From NCBI GenBank assembly GCA_913055735.1, contig CAJXKD010000001.1, forward strand, positions 620,001 to 684,000: a stretch of 64,000 nt of DNA, written 5' to 3'. This document shows, piece after piece, positions 42,309 to 51,842 of this stretch. The stretch is from an uncultured Rhodospirillales bacterium. Lineage in GTDB: Bacteria; Pseudomonadota; Alphaproteobacteria; Rhodospirillales; UBA2165. The stretch's first letter is position 1. Every line of letters starts with the position of its first letter. The notes under the pieces are model-generated. The model worked only from the letters and a program-made list of their open reading frames with translations. It had not been told where the DNA came from and did not search any database. The position numbers were made by a program, and so were the translations under genes.

Positions 42309-43493
42309 TTATGCGAATGGGCCCATCAGGGGCAGGTCGTACCAACCCGCGCCGCCGTAAGTAATGCTGTCAGGCCATTCCGAAACGGACGGCGGAAACG
42401 ATTTGGCGGTCACACTGCCGTCCAACCCGACGCGGTCCATACCGTAGAAAATTTCGATCGCGACCTTGTTCGGCCCCTGGATCCAGAACCCATACTTGAC
42501 CCCCGGCGACAGTTGCGGCGGGAGGTCCAAAATCTTGACGTCGTTGTCGACAAAGAACTGATAGGCGTCCTTGAGCTGACGGTAGTTGGCGATGGCAAAC
42601 CCGCAGGTCACGCCGAAAGAGTGGCCTTCCGTCTCGTAAACATCCCTCAACGCCGCCGGATAAAGGGCCAGGCTGTGATGTTCCGAATCCGCTCGGAGAT
42701 AGACGCAGTCGTGGCCGTTCACGGTAACCCGCTCGCTCACAGCAAGACCTAGAACATCGCGGTAGAAGGCCGTCGAACTCTCGACGTCCTCGACGAAAAC
42801 GCCGACCTTGGCGAGGCGCGTCAGCTTGAACGGACGCGGCAGCAGAATGCCATCGACGTTAAATGTCGCCCGTCTGGCTTCCTCATATCGATAACCGGCA
42901 TGCACATCGTCACCGCGCGCGGCCGCTTGATCGACTTCCTGGTACTCAGGAATTTGCGGCAGATCGGGGCGTGTCGTGAAACCGCGGTCATACATGGAGC
43001 GGGGTTTGCTTTTGCCGTCCCAGCCGATCTGTTCGATGCCGTAGAAAATCTCGATAACGTAGCCGTCGGGATCGTAGGCGTAGCTGTGCCAGTTCGACCC
43101 CGGCGCATCGCGGCCGATGCGACGCAGCGTCGCGTTTTCGGCGATAAAATCCATGCCGTCGCTTACTTCCTGCAGGGTGCCGACTTGCCAGGACATTTGA
43201 TTGACCAGTTGACCGGCGCGCGCGGGTTCGAGTTTGTCGAGCAGATTCTGGCTGCCGAGAACGACCGTATGGTGATCGCTTCCTAGCCGCAGGAACCACG
43301 CGCGGGCGTCCTCCTCGCTGATCGGCTCAGTCGAGCGGGCACTGAAGTCTTCGGTATCCGAAATGGATAAGCCGAGTATCCCCGTCATGAACTCGACAGT
43401 GTCGTTCACATTGTTCGTATGAAAGCCGAAATGACCGAGCCGCCGGACCCGGAAGGGTCGGTCGAGTTGAAGTCCCCCGACGTCATATTTCAT
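42309..43493 (-). CDS. Two-domain VOC protein, extradiol-dioxygenase-like
   Basis: 394 residues from ATG at 43493, which has GGGGAGGAAG upstream. Two VOC domains: one at residues about 12-150 (RRLGHFGFHTNNVNDTVEF, SDHHTVVLG, YDPDGYVIEIFYG) and one at about 200-370 (LAKVGVFVEDVESSTAFYRD, EHHSLALY, GPNKVAIEIFYG). Type I extradiol enzymes need two His and one Glu in the second domain; here the first-strand His is replaced by Val in domain 2, and the third ligand position is unclear in both, so activity is uncertain. It neighbours a ring-hydroxylating flavoprotein, which supports a ring-cleavage or related role. Confidence 0.82.
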   Translation of the reverse strand: MKYDVGGLQLDRPFRVRRLGHFGFHTNNVNDTVEFMTGILGLSISDTEDFSARSTEPISEEDARAWFLRLGSDHHTVVLGSQNLLDKLEPARAGQLVNQMSWQVGTLQEVSDGMDFIAENATLRRIGRDAPGSNWHSYAYDPDGYVIEIFYGIEQIGWDGKSKPRSMYDRGFTTRPDLPQIPEYQEVDQAAARGDDVHAGYRYEEARRATFNVDGILLPRPFKLTRLAKVGVFVEDVESSTAFYRDVLGLAVSERVTVNGHDCVYLRADSEHHSLALYPAALRDVYETEGHSFGVTCGFAIANYRQLKDAYQFFVDNDVKILDLPPQLSPGVKYGFWIQGPNKVAIEIFYGMDRVGLDGSVTAKSFPPSVSEWPDSITYGGAGWYDLPLMGPFA

Positions 43494-43542
43494 GGTTTGC
43501 TTCCTCCCCTTGAACCTCTCGCACGCACGGTTGAAACCGCGG

Positions 43543-45111
43543 CTATGCCATCGAGGCGTCCGTTGTGTGCAGGCGTTTTGCCAAGTCCGCGACCACCGCA
43601 TCGCCATCCTTTTCATTGCCCCCGCCGAACGCATAGAAGTCCGGACGGACAATTACGAAATCGGCATGATGGGAATCCATGAAGCCGAGATAGACACCAT
43701 CTATGTCCTCCACGGCATGAGCACTGTCATGCGATCGAAAGACGGCTGTTGCGGTTCCAATGGACGCCAGATAGTCGAGACTCTTAGGGGATAGGAAACT
43801 TGCCGGATCGCGGCGGGCCCAAAGCTGGAAGCCGGAACCGACGATATCGTCACCTCGCCCGGTCACACCGTTCTTCGCTAAGGCTCCCTGCGGCGTGATC
43901 AGGCCGGTCATCCCCTGACCTTCTCCGCCAACGCCGTTCCACAGGATACCCGCCGTCAGATCGGGAAGATCCGGCGGCTGCCCGACGCCTGTTGCGCGCA
44001 TCCCTGCGTTCCGTTTCGCCGCTTCCTCGGGATCGACGATATTGACGATCCGTGAAACCTGATCCGAACCAAAGACGATGGTGGTTACATGCGGTTTGCG
44101 TTCGATCTCGTACTCGTCGAGCAAATTCTCCGAACTCCGGCCCGACAATACTTCGACGAGCTTCCAGCCGAGATTGCGGCCGTCGCGAAAGGCAGCGCAT
44201 GCGCCCTGCCCCATGTATGGGGTCATGGTATGTGCCGCATCGCCGACGAGAAATGTGTTCCCGCGCCGCCATTCGGAGGCAATTCGCGTGTAATAGTGAT
44301 AGACGACGTGACGGAGGATCTCGATATCCTCCTGGCCAAGACCGTGCTTCTCCTTGAGAAAACCCCACGCGACGCCGGGCTCGACCATATGCTCGTCGGT
44401 TTCGCCTTCCATGACCCGGCATTCGAACCGTATACGTTTCGTGCCAATGGGCATGAACATATGGGGCCGCGCCGGATCCATAATGATCCGCAATTTCTCG
44501 AACCGTTCCGGCAGCGGGCGCAACTTGATCGCATCGAAATTCAGCCACCGCTCGTGCAAATCATAATCGCGCATATCGATGCCGAGAGCGTCGCGCACGA
44601 AACTACGCGCGCCGTCCGCGCCGACGAGGTAGCGGGCCTCGACAGTCCGCTCCCGTTTCTGCCCCTCTTTTTCCTGGAACGTGACCCTTACTCCGTCACC
44701 AGTATCGACGATCTCCGTTGCTTCCCACCCCAGGTTCAGTTCCACGTTCGGAAATGTTTGAATCTTTTCATGGATGGTTCGTTCGATGTCCGGCTGGAAC
44801 ACGTTGTAACGGGACGCAAAGCCGCATCTCAGGCCCGGATACTCGACGACCATGAGCTGGTCGCCCTCGCTGTCGTCGAAATAGGCCGCTTCCTGAACCG
44901 TAGATTCCTGCAGCGCGTCATCGATGTTAGCGCCCGTCGCCTGAATAATGCGCGCCACCTCGCCGTCGATGGAAGTTAGCCGTGGCAAGGGATAAGCCGT
45001 CGGCCAACGCTCGATGACGCATACCTTGAAGCCCGCCGCCGCAATCGTTGATGCGGTTACCTCGCCTCCAGGGCCATAGCCGATCACGACGACGTCAAAG
45101 ATCTCAGACAC
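43543..45111 (-). CDS. FAD-dependent aromatic hydroxylase, MhpA-like
   Basis: A 522-residue class A flavoprotein monooxygenase. The dinucleotide motif is VVVIGYGPGGEVTAS, the DG motif YLVGADGARSFVRDALG and the GD motif FLVGDAAHTMTPYMGQGACAAFRDGRN. A thioredoxin-like C-terminal domain (about 430-520) follows as in MhpA and phenol hydroxylases. It hydroxylates an aromatic acid or phenol using NAD(P)H and O2. Its start is 372 bases from the divergent TRAP binding protein gene, and the shared region contains candidate TetR operators. The substrate is not evident. Confidence 0.88.
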   Translation of the reverse strand: MSEIFDVVVIGYGPGGEVTASTIAAAGFKVCVIERWPTAYPLPRLTSIDGEVARIIQATGANIDDALQESTVQEAAYFDDSEGDQLMVVEYPGLRCGFASRYNVFQPDIERTIHEKIQTFPNVELNLGWEATEIVDTGDGVRVTFQEKEGQKRERTVEARYLVGADGARSFVRDALGIDMRDYDLHERWLNFDAIKLRPLPERFEKLRIIMDPARPHMFMPIGTKRIRFECRVMEGETDEHMVEPGVAWGFLKEKHGLGQEDIEILRHVVYHYYTRIASEWRRGNTFLVGDAAHTMTPYMGQGACAAFRDGRNLGWKLVEVLSGRSSENLLDEYEIERKPHVTTIVFGSDQVSRIVNIVDPEEAAKRNAGMRATGVGQPPDLPDLTAGILWNGVGGEGQGMTGLITPQGALAKNGVTGRGDDIVGSGFQLWARRDPASFLSPKSLDYLASIGTATAVFRSHDSAHAVEDIDGVYLGFMDSHHADFVIVRPDFYAFGGGNEKDGDAVVADLAKRLHTTDASMA

Positions 45112-45203
45112 GCATCCTCCTCTTCATTTCTTGTTGCCCCACGAAAGCGTCATAGCCGGTGCCGAATGGGGCTGTTACAACCGCGGTAGGGATAATATCA
45201 AAA

Positions 45204-45292
45204 CGAAACGTAACGGCAATACCGATTGACGTTTGGCTTAAATCCTAATACTTTTAGAAACGTAGCGCCTTAATTCGTTACGTTAAGTAACG
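45204..45292. promoter_or_regulatory. Divergent promoter region with two candidate TetR operators
   Basis: CGAAACGTAACG at 45204-45215 and CGTTAC-GTTAA-GTAACG at 45276-45292 both share half-sites with the perfect palindrome at 50945-50958. A possible -35/-10 pair for the rightward gene is TTGACG at 45226-45231 and TACTTT at 45249-45254 (17-base spacing). The region 45112-45483 separates the MhpA-like gene from the TRAP binding protein gene; nothing else is seen in it. Confidence 0.5.
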
Positions 45293-45483
45293 TTCCGGCT
45301 TTCGCCCTTCTTCGGACTCGTCTCATTGGACCAAACGAAGAGGCGGCAACGCCGCTGAATGAGAAATCGGGCGTCCGAACAGCGATCCTGGGAGGGACGC
45401 TGAAAACATTCTGTGGAGACGTTTTTGAACTCTGGGCAACCGTGCCGAACGGCTGGAACCCCAAGGGTCTAAGGGAGGAAAGA

Positions 45484-46497
45484 TTGAAGCTTTTTCGCTT
45501 TAAGGCCGTTCTTGCGGCACTCGGTATCGCGATGTTCTCGACGCCGGCTCCGGCACAGGACGCCAGTCTCGTTTTTGCGACACTGAACGTTCCCGGTATT
45601 CCGATCAATTCCAGGTTCCTTCATCCCTGGGCTGACGGAATCAACAAGGACGGTACGGGAAAAATCCAACTGCAAGTTCGCGACGGCTATGCCCTCGCGA
45701 ATTTCGGCAACGTCTATCAGCGCGTCCTATCGGACGCCATCCAAGTCGCTTTCGCGCTCCAACCGCCGGTCGGCGGGAAGTTCCTGCTGTCGGAGGTCGC
45801 GGGCCTGCCGTTCATCACCGACAATTCCGCCGATGCGTCGGCCGCGCTTTGGCGGCTCTATGAAACCGGCATGCTGGACGCCGAATATAAGGACATCCAG
45901 CCGCTGGCGTTGGTCGGGCTGCCTCAAGGCGGCGTTCATTTGACGGAGGCGACCGATCTCAACAACGGGCTCTCCGGCAAGAAGGTACTCGTGGCCAACA
46001 AGATCCAAGGCGAGATCATTGTCGCTCTTGGCGGCACGCCGCAGGCATTGCCCTTGACCGCTATGTACGAGGCCTTGAAGCGCGGGACCGTAAACGGGAC
46101 GTCGGTGGGTTGGCCAGCGTTCCCGAGCTTCAAACTCTTTGAGGTAACGAACTACCATATCGAGGCGCGGCTGGGCGCCTCGACGGCGATGCTGTTCATG
46201 TCGAAGAAAAGATGGGACGGGCTGACGCCGGCCGCTCGTGATGTTTTGCGCAAGAATATGGGCGAGAACGTAAGCCGGAAGTTCGGCGAATACTGGGACT
46301 GGGCCGATGTTGGCGGACGCAAGATGACCGAGGCCAAGGGCGGTCACACCATCGTCGAACTGACCGACGCCCAAAAGGCGGATTGGCACAACAAGGCCGA
46401 ACCGCTGCTTGAGAAATGGGCCGCGTCTCGTCCTAACGGTGCCGCCGTTAAGAAGCGCTTCCAAGAAATTCTGGCAGCCGTTAAAGCCGGCAAATAG
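45484..46497 (+). CDS. TRAP transporter substrate-binding protein, DctP-like
   Basis: 337 residues from TTG at 45484, which follows an ideal GGGAGGAAAG site; ORFs read further upstream lack a signal peptide at the N-terminus. The signal sequence ends at TPAPAQ. The DctP fold includes SRFLHPWADGINKDGTGKIQLQVRDG, DGYALANFGNVYQRVLSDAIQVAF and TSVGWPAFPSFKLFEVTNY. It delivers an organic acid to the TRAP permease encoded at 48922-50832, and precedes the molybdenum hydroxylase by 70 bases. Confidence 0.9.
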   Translation: MKLFRFKAVLAALGIAMFSTPAPAQDASLVFATLNVPGIPINSRFLHPWADGINKDGTGKIQLQVRDGYALANFGNVYQRVLSDAIQVAFALQPPVGGKFLLSEVAGLPFITDNSADASAALWRLYETGMLDAEYKDIQPLALVGLPQGGVHLTEATDLNNGLSGKKVLVANKIQGEIIVALGGTPQALPLTAMYEALKRGTVNGTSVGWPAFPSFKLFEVTNYHIEARLGASTAMLFMSKKRWDGLTPAARDVLRKNMGENVSRKFGEYWDWADVGGRKMTEAKGGHTIVELTDAQKADWHNKAEPLLEKWAASRPNGAAVKKRFQEILAAVKAGK

Positions 46498-46567
46498 AAT
46501 GTGCATCAACTCCTGTGCCGCGCCTTCTGGAGGCGCGGCATTTTTTTGCCTGGAGGACCGCACCTAA

Positions 46568-48910
46568 ATGCCGCCGGCCAATCAGACTTTACGAAGCCCT
46601 ACGGGCATTGGTGCCCCCGTTCGGCGCGTCGAGGACGCGCGGCTGCTGGCTGGCTACGGTAAGTACGTTGATGACCTGTCCCTGCCGAGAATGGCGCACG
46701 CCGTGGTTTTACGCGCCCCCTACGCGCATGCGGTCATCCGTGCCATCGACGCCGATACCGCCCGCGAGATGCCGGGCGTGCTTTTGATCCTGACCGGTGC
46801 GGACATGGTTGCCGACGGGTTAGGGCCGCTGCCGTGCCAAGTTTTTCCCGGACCGCGGAATGACGGCATGCCGCCGCCGCATTGCATTCTCGCCGTCGAC
46901 CACGTCCGGCATGTCGGTGACCGCGTGGCATTGATCGTCGCCGAAACCGTTCACCAGGCGCGCGACGCCGCCGAAGCCATCATCGTCGATTACGGCCCGC
47001 TGCCCGCGGTTATCGATCCGGCCGCCGCCCTGGCCGAAAACGCCCCCAAGGTATGGGAACAAGCCGCAAACAATCTCGCGTTCCAAATTGAAAAAGGCGA
47101 TGCCGCGTCAACCGACAATGCTTTCCGGCAAGCGGCGCATGTCGTCACAATCGAGCATCGCTACCCACGGATCGCGGGCACGCCCCTCGAACCGCGCACT
47201 TCCATCGGCGATCACTCGCCGTGGGATGGCCGCTACACCCTCTATACTTCTACACAACAGCCTCATCGCATACGCGAAGTCGTCGCACGGGAAGTCTTGA
47301 AGCTTCCTGAAACCGATTTGCGTGTCGTCACACGCGACGTCGGCGGCGGGTTCGGGACCAAGGGAACCACGTACCCGGAAGATGCCTTGGTTGTGTGGGC
47401 CGCCGGCAAACTGAAGCGGCCAGTCAAATGGACGGGCGAGCGCGCCGAAGCCCTGGCCGCCGATATCGCCGGGCGCGATCACGTTGAACGCGGCGAACTT
47501 GCGCTTGACGAAAATGGGCTGATCACCGGATGCCGGCTGACGTCGGACGTCAATCTTGGCGCCTACCTCGCCTATTCCGCCGGTGTTCCGGCCATCAACG
47601 TCGCCAATCTGACCGGCGGCTACCGGATACCGGCCTATCACGGCGTCGTTCGGGCGGCGTTCACTAACACGGCGCCCGTCGGCCCCTATCGCGGCACCGG
47701 CCGTCCCGAAGCCAATTTCATGATGGAGCGGCTACTCGACGAGGCCGCGATCGCGACGGGCCTCGGCCGCGATGAAATCCGGCGGCGCAACCTGATCCCG
47801 GCTTCGGCAATGCCGAGCAATATGCCCGGCGGCTCGTCCATCGAGAACGGAGACTTCCACCATATTCTCGATCGCGCCTTGGAACTCGCCGATTGGTCCG
47901 GCTTTCCCGAACGGCGGGCCGGGAGCGAGCAATCCGGGCGCCGCCGCGGTATTGGCCTTGGCTTCTATGCCATCCTTGCCGGGTCGGCGATCCAGTCGGA
48001 GCGCATGGAGATCAGGGTCGATCGCGACGGCACCATTCTGCTGCTTGCCGGAACACAAGCCAGCGGTCAGGGTCACGAAACGGTCTATGCCCAGATGCTT
48101 TCCGAGTGGCTCGGGCAACCTTTCGAGAACGTCCGGGTTCTGGAAGGAGATACTGACCAGGTGATGTTCGGCCGAGGTAGTTTCGCTGCCCGCAGCATGA
48201 TGCTCGGCGGTACCGCGTTACGCGCCGCAACCGATGCATTGATCGACAAGGGGAAGAAATTTGCCGGATTGTTGCTCGAAGCGGCCGAAGCCGACATCGA
48301 GTTTGCAGACGGCACATTCCGCATCGCCGGCTCCGACCGCGCCGTCAGTTTTACCCAGGTTGCCGAGCGCAGTTATGCGGTGTCGGGCAACCCTATGGAA
48401 TTCGGCATCGGGCTGGGCGGCGACGGCGGGGGGCTCGTCGACCCCACTGCGCCAAACGGCTGCCTTGTGTGCGAGATCGAAGTCGATCCCGACACGGGTC
48501 AAGTTTCCGTTGAAAATATTGTCAGCGTCGACGATGTCGGTGTGGTTCTGAATCCGTTGACGCTGGCAGGCCAAATTCACGGCGCCATTGGCCAAGCTGC
48601 GGGCGAAGCGCTCCTGGAAGAAGTCGGTTACGATCCGAGTGACGGCCAGCTGATCACCGGCAGTTTCATGGATTACGGGATCCCGCGCGCCGACACCCTA
48701 TGTAATATCGTTAATGAGTTCGTCGAAGTACCCGCGACGACGAACCCGCTCGGTGTCAAAGGCGCATCCGAACTCGGCTCCAGCGGCTTCCCAGCAGCCG
48801 TCGCCAATGCGGTTATCGACGCGCTGCGTCCGCTTGGGGTCGACAATCTGTCGCTCCCCATGACACCGCAAAAAGTCTGGCAGGCGATTCAGGGCGCGCG
48901 TCGAATCTAA
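46568..48910 (+). CDS. Molybdenum hydroxylase large subunit, xanthine dehydrogenase family
   Basis: A 780-residue CoxL/XdhB-like subunit. The N-terminal part starts GIGAPVRRVEDARLLAGYGKYVDDL as in CoxL. Molybdopterin-binding regions include TRDVGGGFGTKGTTYPEDALVVWAAGKLKRPVKW (hinge Gly-rich segment), APVGPYRGTGRPEANFMMERLLDEAA, LAGTQASGQGHETVYAQ and GVKGASELGSSGFPAAVANAVIDAL with the active-site Glu. The PYRGTGRPEA form is that of type II enzymes such as nicotinate and quinoline hydroxylases rather than CO dehydrogenase. No FAD or [2Fe-2S] subunit gene is adjacent. Substrate unknown, likely an N-heteroaromatic or aldehyde. Confidence 0.88.
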   Translation: MPPANQTLRSPTGIGAPVRRVEDARLLAGYGKYVDDLSLPRMAHAVVLRAPYAHAVIRAIDADTAREMPGVLLILTGADMVADGLGPLPCQVFPGPRNDGMPPPHCILAVDHVRHVGDRVALIVAETVHQARDAAEAIIVDYGPLPAVIDPAAALAENAPKVWEQAANNLAFQIEKGDAASTDNAFRQAAHVVTIEHRYPRIAGTPLEPRTSIGDHSPWDGRYTLYTSTQQPHRIREVVAREVLKLPETDLRVVTRDVGGGFGTKGTTYPEDALVVWAAGKLKRPVKWTGERAEALAADIAGRDHVERGELALDENGLITGCRLTSDVNLGAYLAYSAGVPAINVANLTGGYRIPAYHGVVRAAFTNTAPVGPYRGTGRPEANFMMERLLDEAAIATGLGRDEIRRRNLIPASAMPSNMPGGSSIENGDFHHILDRALELADWSGFPERRAGSEQSGRRRGIGLGFYAILAGSAIQSERMEIRVDRDGTILLLAGTQASGQGHETVYAQMLSEWLGQPFENVRVLEGDTDQVMFGRGSFAARSMMLGGTALRAATDALIDKGKKFAGLLLEAAEADIEFADGTFRIAGSDRAVSFTQVAERSYAVSGNPMEFGIGLGGDGGGLVDPTAPNGCLVCEIEVDPDTGQVSVENIVSVDDVGVVLNPLTLAGQIHGAIGQAAGEALLEEVGYDPSDGQLITGSFMDYGIPRADTLCNIVNEFVEVPATTNPLGVKGASELGSSGFPAAVANAVIDALRPLGVDNLSLPMTPQKVWQAIQGARRI

Positions 48911-48921
48911 CGAATTCGACC

Positions 48922-50832
48922 TCAATTCATTGTGCTCGGCAAGGCCAACACGATGAACGGGAACGCGACGAGTAGCGCCAACTTAAGAAGGTCCGCCAGG
49001 ACGAATGGCAAGACTCCTTTGAACACCGTTGCGACGGAGGTTCTCGGCAGCAGCGACTTCAGGACGAAGACATTCAATCCGAAAGGGGGCGTGATCATGC
49101 CGGTTTCGATAACGGCTAGATTGATCACCCCCCACCAAATCAGGTCGTAGCCCATTCCCGTAATCAGCGGCGTGACGATGGGCACCGTGATGATCATCAC
49201 GGCAAATGAATCCATGACGCAGCCAAGCATCAGGAACACGACGAGTAACAACGCGATGATCAGTATCGGCTGAAGATCGAGGTTTTTGATGATCCCGGTT
49301 ACCGTTTCGGGAACGCCGCTCGCCGCCATGAAATAGGAAAAGCTCAGCGCTCCGAAGATCAGCCCGTAGATTAAGGCGGTGGTCACTGTCGTCTCCGCGG
49401 TGATCCGCCAGAACACACCCCGCTTGAGCCGCTTTCGCACCAGAGCCAGCAGGAAGGCGCCGACCGCGCCGAAAGCCGCCGATTCGGTCGCGGTGAAGAT
49501 GCCCGCATAAAGCCCGCCGATGACCACGCCGAACAGAAGCACAACCGCACCGGACCCCTTCAATGCTTCCCACAGTTCCTGTTTACTGGTCCGCTGTGCC
49601 GCTGGTGCGGCGCCGGGTGCAACGCGGATGTAGATACCGACAACCAGGAAATAAAGAAGTATGGCAAGTAACGCGGGAACGATCGCCGCGGTAAATAGCT
49701 GACCAATGGAGCTTTCCGTCAGCAGGGCGAACAGTATCAGAGGGCTTGATGGAGGCACCAAGGCACCAAGGGTCCCGCCGGCAGCGATGGTGCCCGTCGC
49801 CAACGTCACCGAGTAACCGCGCCGCTCCATTTCCGGCAAGGCTACCCGGCCCAGCGTCGCGGCCGTTGCCAAAGAAGATCCGGTCACCGCGCCGAATCCA
49901 CCGCAGCCGGCAATGGTTGCCAATGCCAGCCCCCCGCGGAATCCGCCGACCACCGCCTGCGCCAAACGATAGAGGTCATCAGAGATTCCCGCCGCCGCCG
50001 CAAAGCTGCCCATCATGAGAAACAAGGGCAAGGTGGACACTTGGCTGTTCGTCAGAAATCCGACGGCTTCGGTAGCGAAGATGGAATAGGCAGGCGCCCA
50101 GCCGATGATGGTGGCCATGCCGACAAGCCCAATCAGCCCGACGGCGGATGCCAGAGGCACCAAGCCGAGCAGGCACCCCCACATCAACAAGAAAGCCAGC
50201 GCCACCGCCAATCCGATATTTTGCCGGATCCATCCAGCGAAACCATCGAAGTCGGCAATTCCATAGACAACGACAGCGGCAAGAAGGGCGAAGATCGCAA
50301 GCACGGCGGCCGCGGCGAGCGGCGACCCTCCCCGCACCGATACAGGCGCGCGTAATTTGGCAAATGCAGACAGGGTCACGACGATTTGGACGATCGCACC
50401 GAACCCGACGATACACGCAACGGCATAGACGAAGGGGGCTAGCGGCACGGAAAGGATTACGGTGGTCTGCCCCTGGGCGGCAAGGGAGCCGGCGTATTTG
50501 GCGATGTGCCAAGCGAGAATGCCGTAGAATGCAGTCAACGTTGCCGCGCCGAAGCCATCGGACCATGATGCGAACCTGGGCGGCAGGGCATTCTCGAGCA
50601 GATCGAGCCGGAGATTGACCTTCTTCGCCAACCCCGCCGGGATACAGGCGGCAATCGCCACGGCGAAGATCAGGCCGATAACTTCGTTAAGGGCCACCAC
50701 CCCGGCATTGGCGAGCCACCTCAGAAGCACGTCCGCGACGGTTACGCCTGCGGCCGCAAGCATCGCCAAGGCGCCGATCGACGCCAACGGCGTGGACAAC
50801 CGTGCAAGTAGCTTCTCCGCTTTCTGAATCAC
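48922..50832 (-). CDS. TRAP transporter permease, fused DctQ-DctM
   Basis: A 636-residue protein: the first about 165 residues form a DctQ small permease (four helices, LNEVIGLIFAVAIAACIPAG), and the rest a DctM large permease with about 12 helices (LPLFLMMGSFAAAAGISDDLYRLAQAVVGGFRGGLALATI, GCGGFGAVTGSSLATAATLG, GTLGALVPPSSPLILFALL, GMITPPFGLNVFVLKS). It takes up the same substrate as the DctP-like protein, on the opposite strand. A perfect TetR-type palindrome lies between its start and the regulator gene. Confidence 0.92.
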   Translation of the reverse strand: MIQKAEKLLARLSTPLASIGALAMLAAAGVTVADVLLRWLANAGVVALNEVIGLIFAVAIAACIPAGLAKKVNLRLDLLENALPPRFASWSDGFGAATLTAFYGILAWHIAKYAGSLAAQGQTTVILSVPLAPFVYAVACIVGFGAIVQIVVTLSAFAKLRAPVSVRGGSPLAAAAVLAIFALLAAVVVYGIADFDGFAGWIRQNIGLAVALAFLLMWGCLLGLVPLASAVGLIGLVGMATIIGWAPAYSIFATEAVGFLTNSQVSTLPLFLMMGSFAAAAGISDDLYRLAQAVVGGFRGGLALATIAGCGGFGAVTGSSLATAATLGRVALPEMERRGYSVTLATGTIAAGGTLGALVPPSSPLILFALLTESSIGQLFTAAIVPALLAILLYFLVVGIYIRVAPGAAPAAQRTSKQELWEALKGSGAVVLLFGVVIGGLYAGIFTATESAAFGAVGAFLLALVRKRLKRGVFWRITAETTVTTALIYGLIFGALSFSYFMAASGVPETVTGIIKNLDLQPILIIALLLVVFLMLGCVMDSFAVMIITVPIVTPLITGMGYDLIWWGVINLAVIETGMITPPFGLNVFVLKSLLPRTSVATVFKGVLPFVLADLLKLALLVAFPFIVLALPSTMN

Positions 50833-50944
50833 TCGCGCCCCGACGGAAACCGATCACCCCGCTTGGCTCTCAAGGGGCGTTTTGAGCGCCCGGCCAATTG
50901 CGGCCTAAATTGGCAGACAGACCGATCTTCCGTCAATCATTTTG

Positions 50945-50958
50945 ACGTTACGTAACGT
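50945..50958. promoter_or_regulatory. Perfect palindrome, probable TetR operator
   Basis: ACGTTACGTAACGT is self-complementary. On the minus strand it follows TATAAA (50964-50959), a possible -10 of the TRAP permease promoter, so a bound repressor would block that promoter. A second palindrome ATTGCATGCAAT lies at 50973-50984. Related half-sites occur at 45204-45292. Confidence 0.6.
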
Positions 50959-51014
50959 TTTATACTTTGCTTATTGCATGCAATGACGTACATCCGCAGC
51001 GCCGACGGCCAGCC

Positions 51015-51641
51015 TTACTCTCCTCCGGATGACGCAGGTGTGCTTGTTTCCTGGACGCGAAGCCCCCGCAGCAACATATCCACGGTGGCATGGATCGCGG
51101 GCTCGGGATTGTCGAGTTGATCCGTCAAGAGCCGGTAGATCGTGAATCCATAGAGCATGTCTATGGCCGCATCGATGGGCGCTTCTTCATCGATCTCACC
51201 CCGCCTGCAGCCCCGCTCGAAAATGACGCGGGCAAGATTGCGCCGCTCGGGCATAAATTGATCGCGCAATCGGGCAAGAGAGGCTTCATCAGCCTGGGAT
51301 TCGGCGATCAGGCCACGAAAGGCGCGGCCGCAAGCCGTGTCCCGCCAAAAAGCGAAAAGAGCCACCATTTGGCCGATCAGCTCGGCGCGCACCGATCCCA
51401 AATCCTGGACCGGGAGCATCGCCGCGCTCTCCCGGTTATAGAGTTCCATGAACAGTTCCGACTTCGACTTCCACCACCGGTAGATTGTCGGTTTGCCGGC
51501 GCCGGACCGCTTCGCCACCGCCTCGATGGTAAATCTGCCGTAGCCAACATCGTTCAGGATTTGGGCGGAGGCCTCGAGAATGGCGGCGTGGGTGGCGCGG
51601 TTTCTGACGTTACGAGCCGTTGGGCGGGATGTCGTTTGCAT
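51015..51641 (-). CDS. TetR/AcrR-family repressor
   Basis: A 208-residue regulator. The N-terminal HTH is ILEASAQILNDVGYGRFTIEAVAKRSGAGKPTIYRWWKSKSELFMELYN; the C-terminal ligand-binding part (SVRAELIGQMVALFAFWR and on) is of the TetR_C type with short helices. It is upstream of the TRAP permease on the same strand (182-base gap), and its likely operators are the CGTTAC/GTAACG sites in two promoter regions. Regulates the catabolic locus, by inference. Confidence 0.9.
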   Translation of the reverse strand: MQTTSRPTARNVRNRATHAAILEASAQILNDVGYGRFTIEAVAKRSGAGKPTIYRWWKSKSELFMELYNRESAAMLPVQDLGSVRAELIGQMVALFAFWRDTACGRAFRGLIAESQADEASLARLRDQFMPERRNLARVIFERGCRRGEIDEEAPIDAAIDMLYGFTIYRLLTDQLDNPEPAIHATVDMLLRGLRVQETSTPASSGGE

Positions 51642-51753
51642 GGTCCCGCGACATTACAAGTCTGGCAATAAAGGACAAGTGGCAATTTCCAGGCATCCTG
51701 AGCCCAGCAAGGAAAGTGAGCGGCGCAGAACGAAATTCGGGAACGGGACTTAA

Positions 51754-51842
51754 TGGCGGTGGGGGTGGGATTCGAACCCACGGTACGCATAGCGCACAAC
51801 GGTTTTCGAGACCGCCCCGTTCGACCACTCCGGCACCCCACC
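51754..51842 (-). tRNA. tRNA-Ser (anticodon CGA)
   Basis: On the minus strand the cloverleaf reads from GGTGGGG at 51842 to CCCCACC-G-CCA at 51754. The D arm GCCGGAGTGGTCGAACGGGGC, anticodon arm CGGTCT-CGA-AAACCG, a class II variable arm (TTGTGCGCTATGCGTAC) and T arm GTGGGTTCGAATCCCAC are all present. The long variable arm and anticodon CGA identify serine, reading UCG codons. CCA is encoded. Confidence 0.95.

Noticed and set aside
51754-51842. tRNA gene as integration site of an island
   Set aside because: No integrase gene and no direct repeat of the tRNA 3' end was found within the window.
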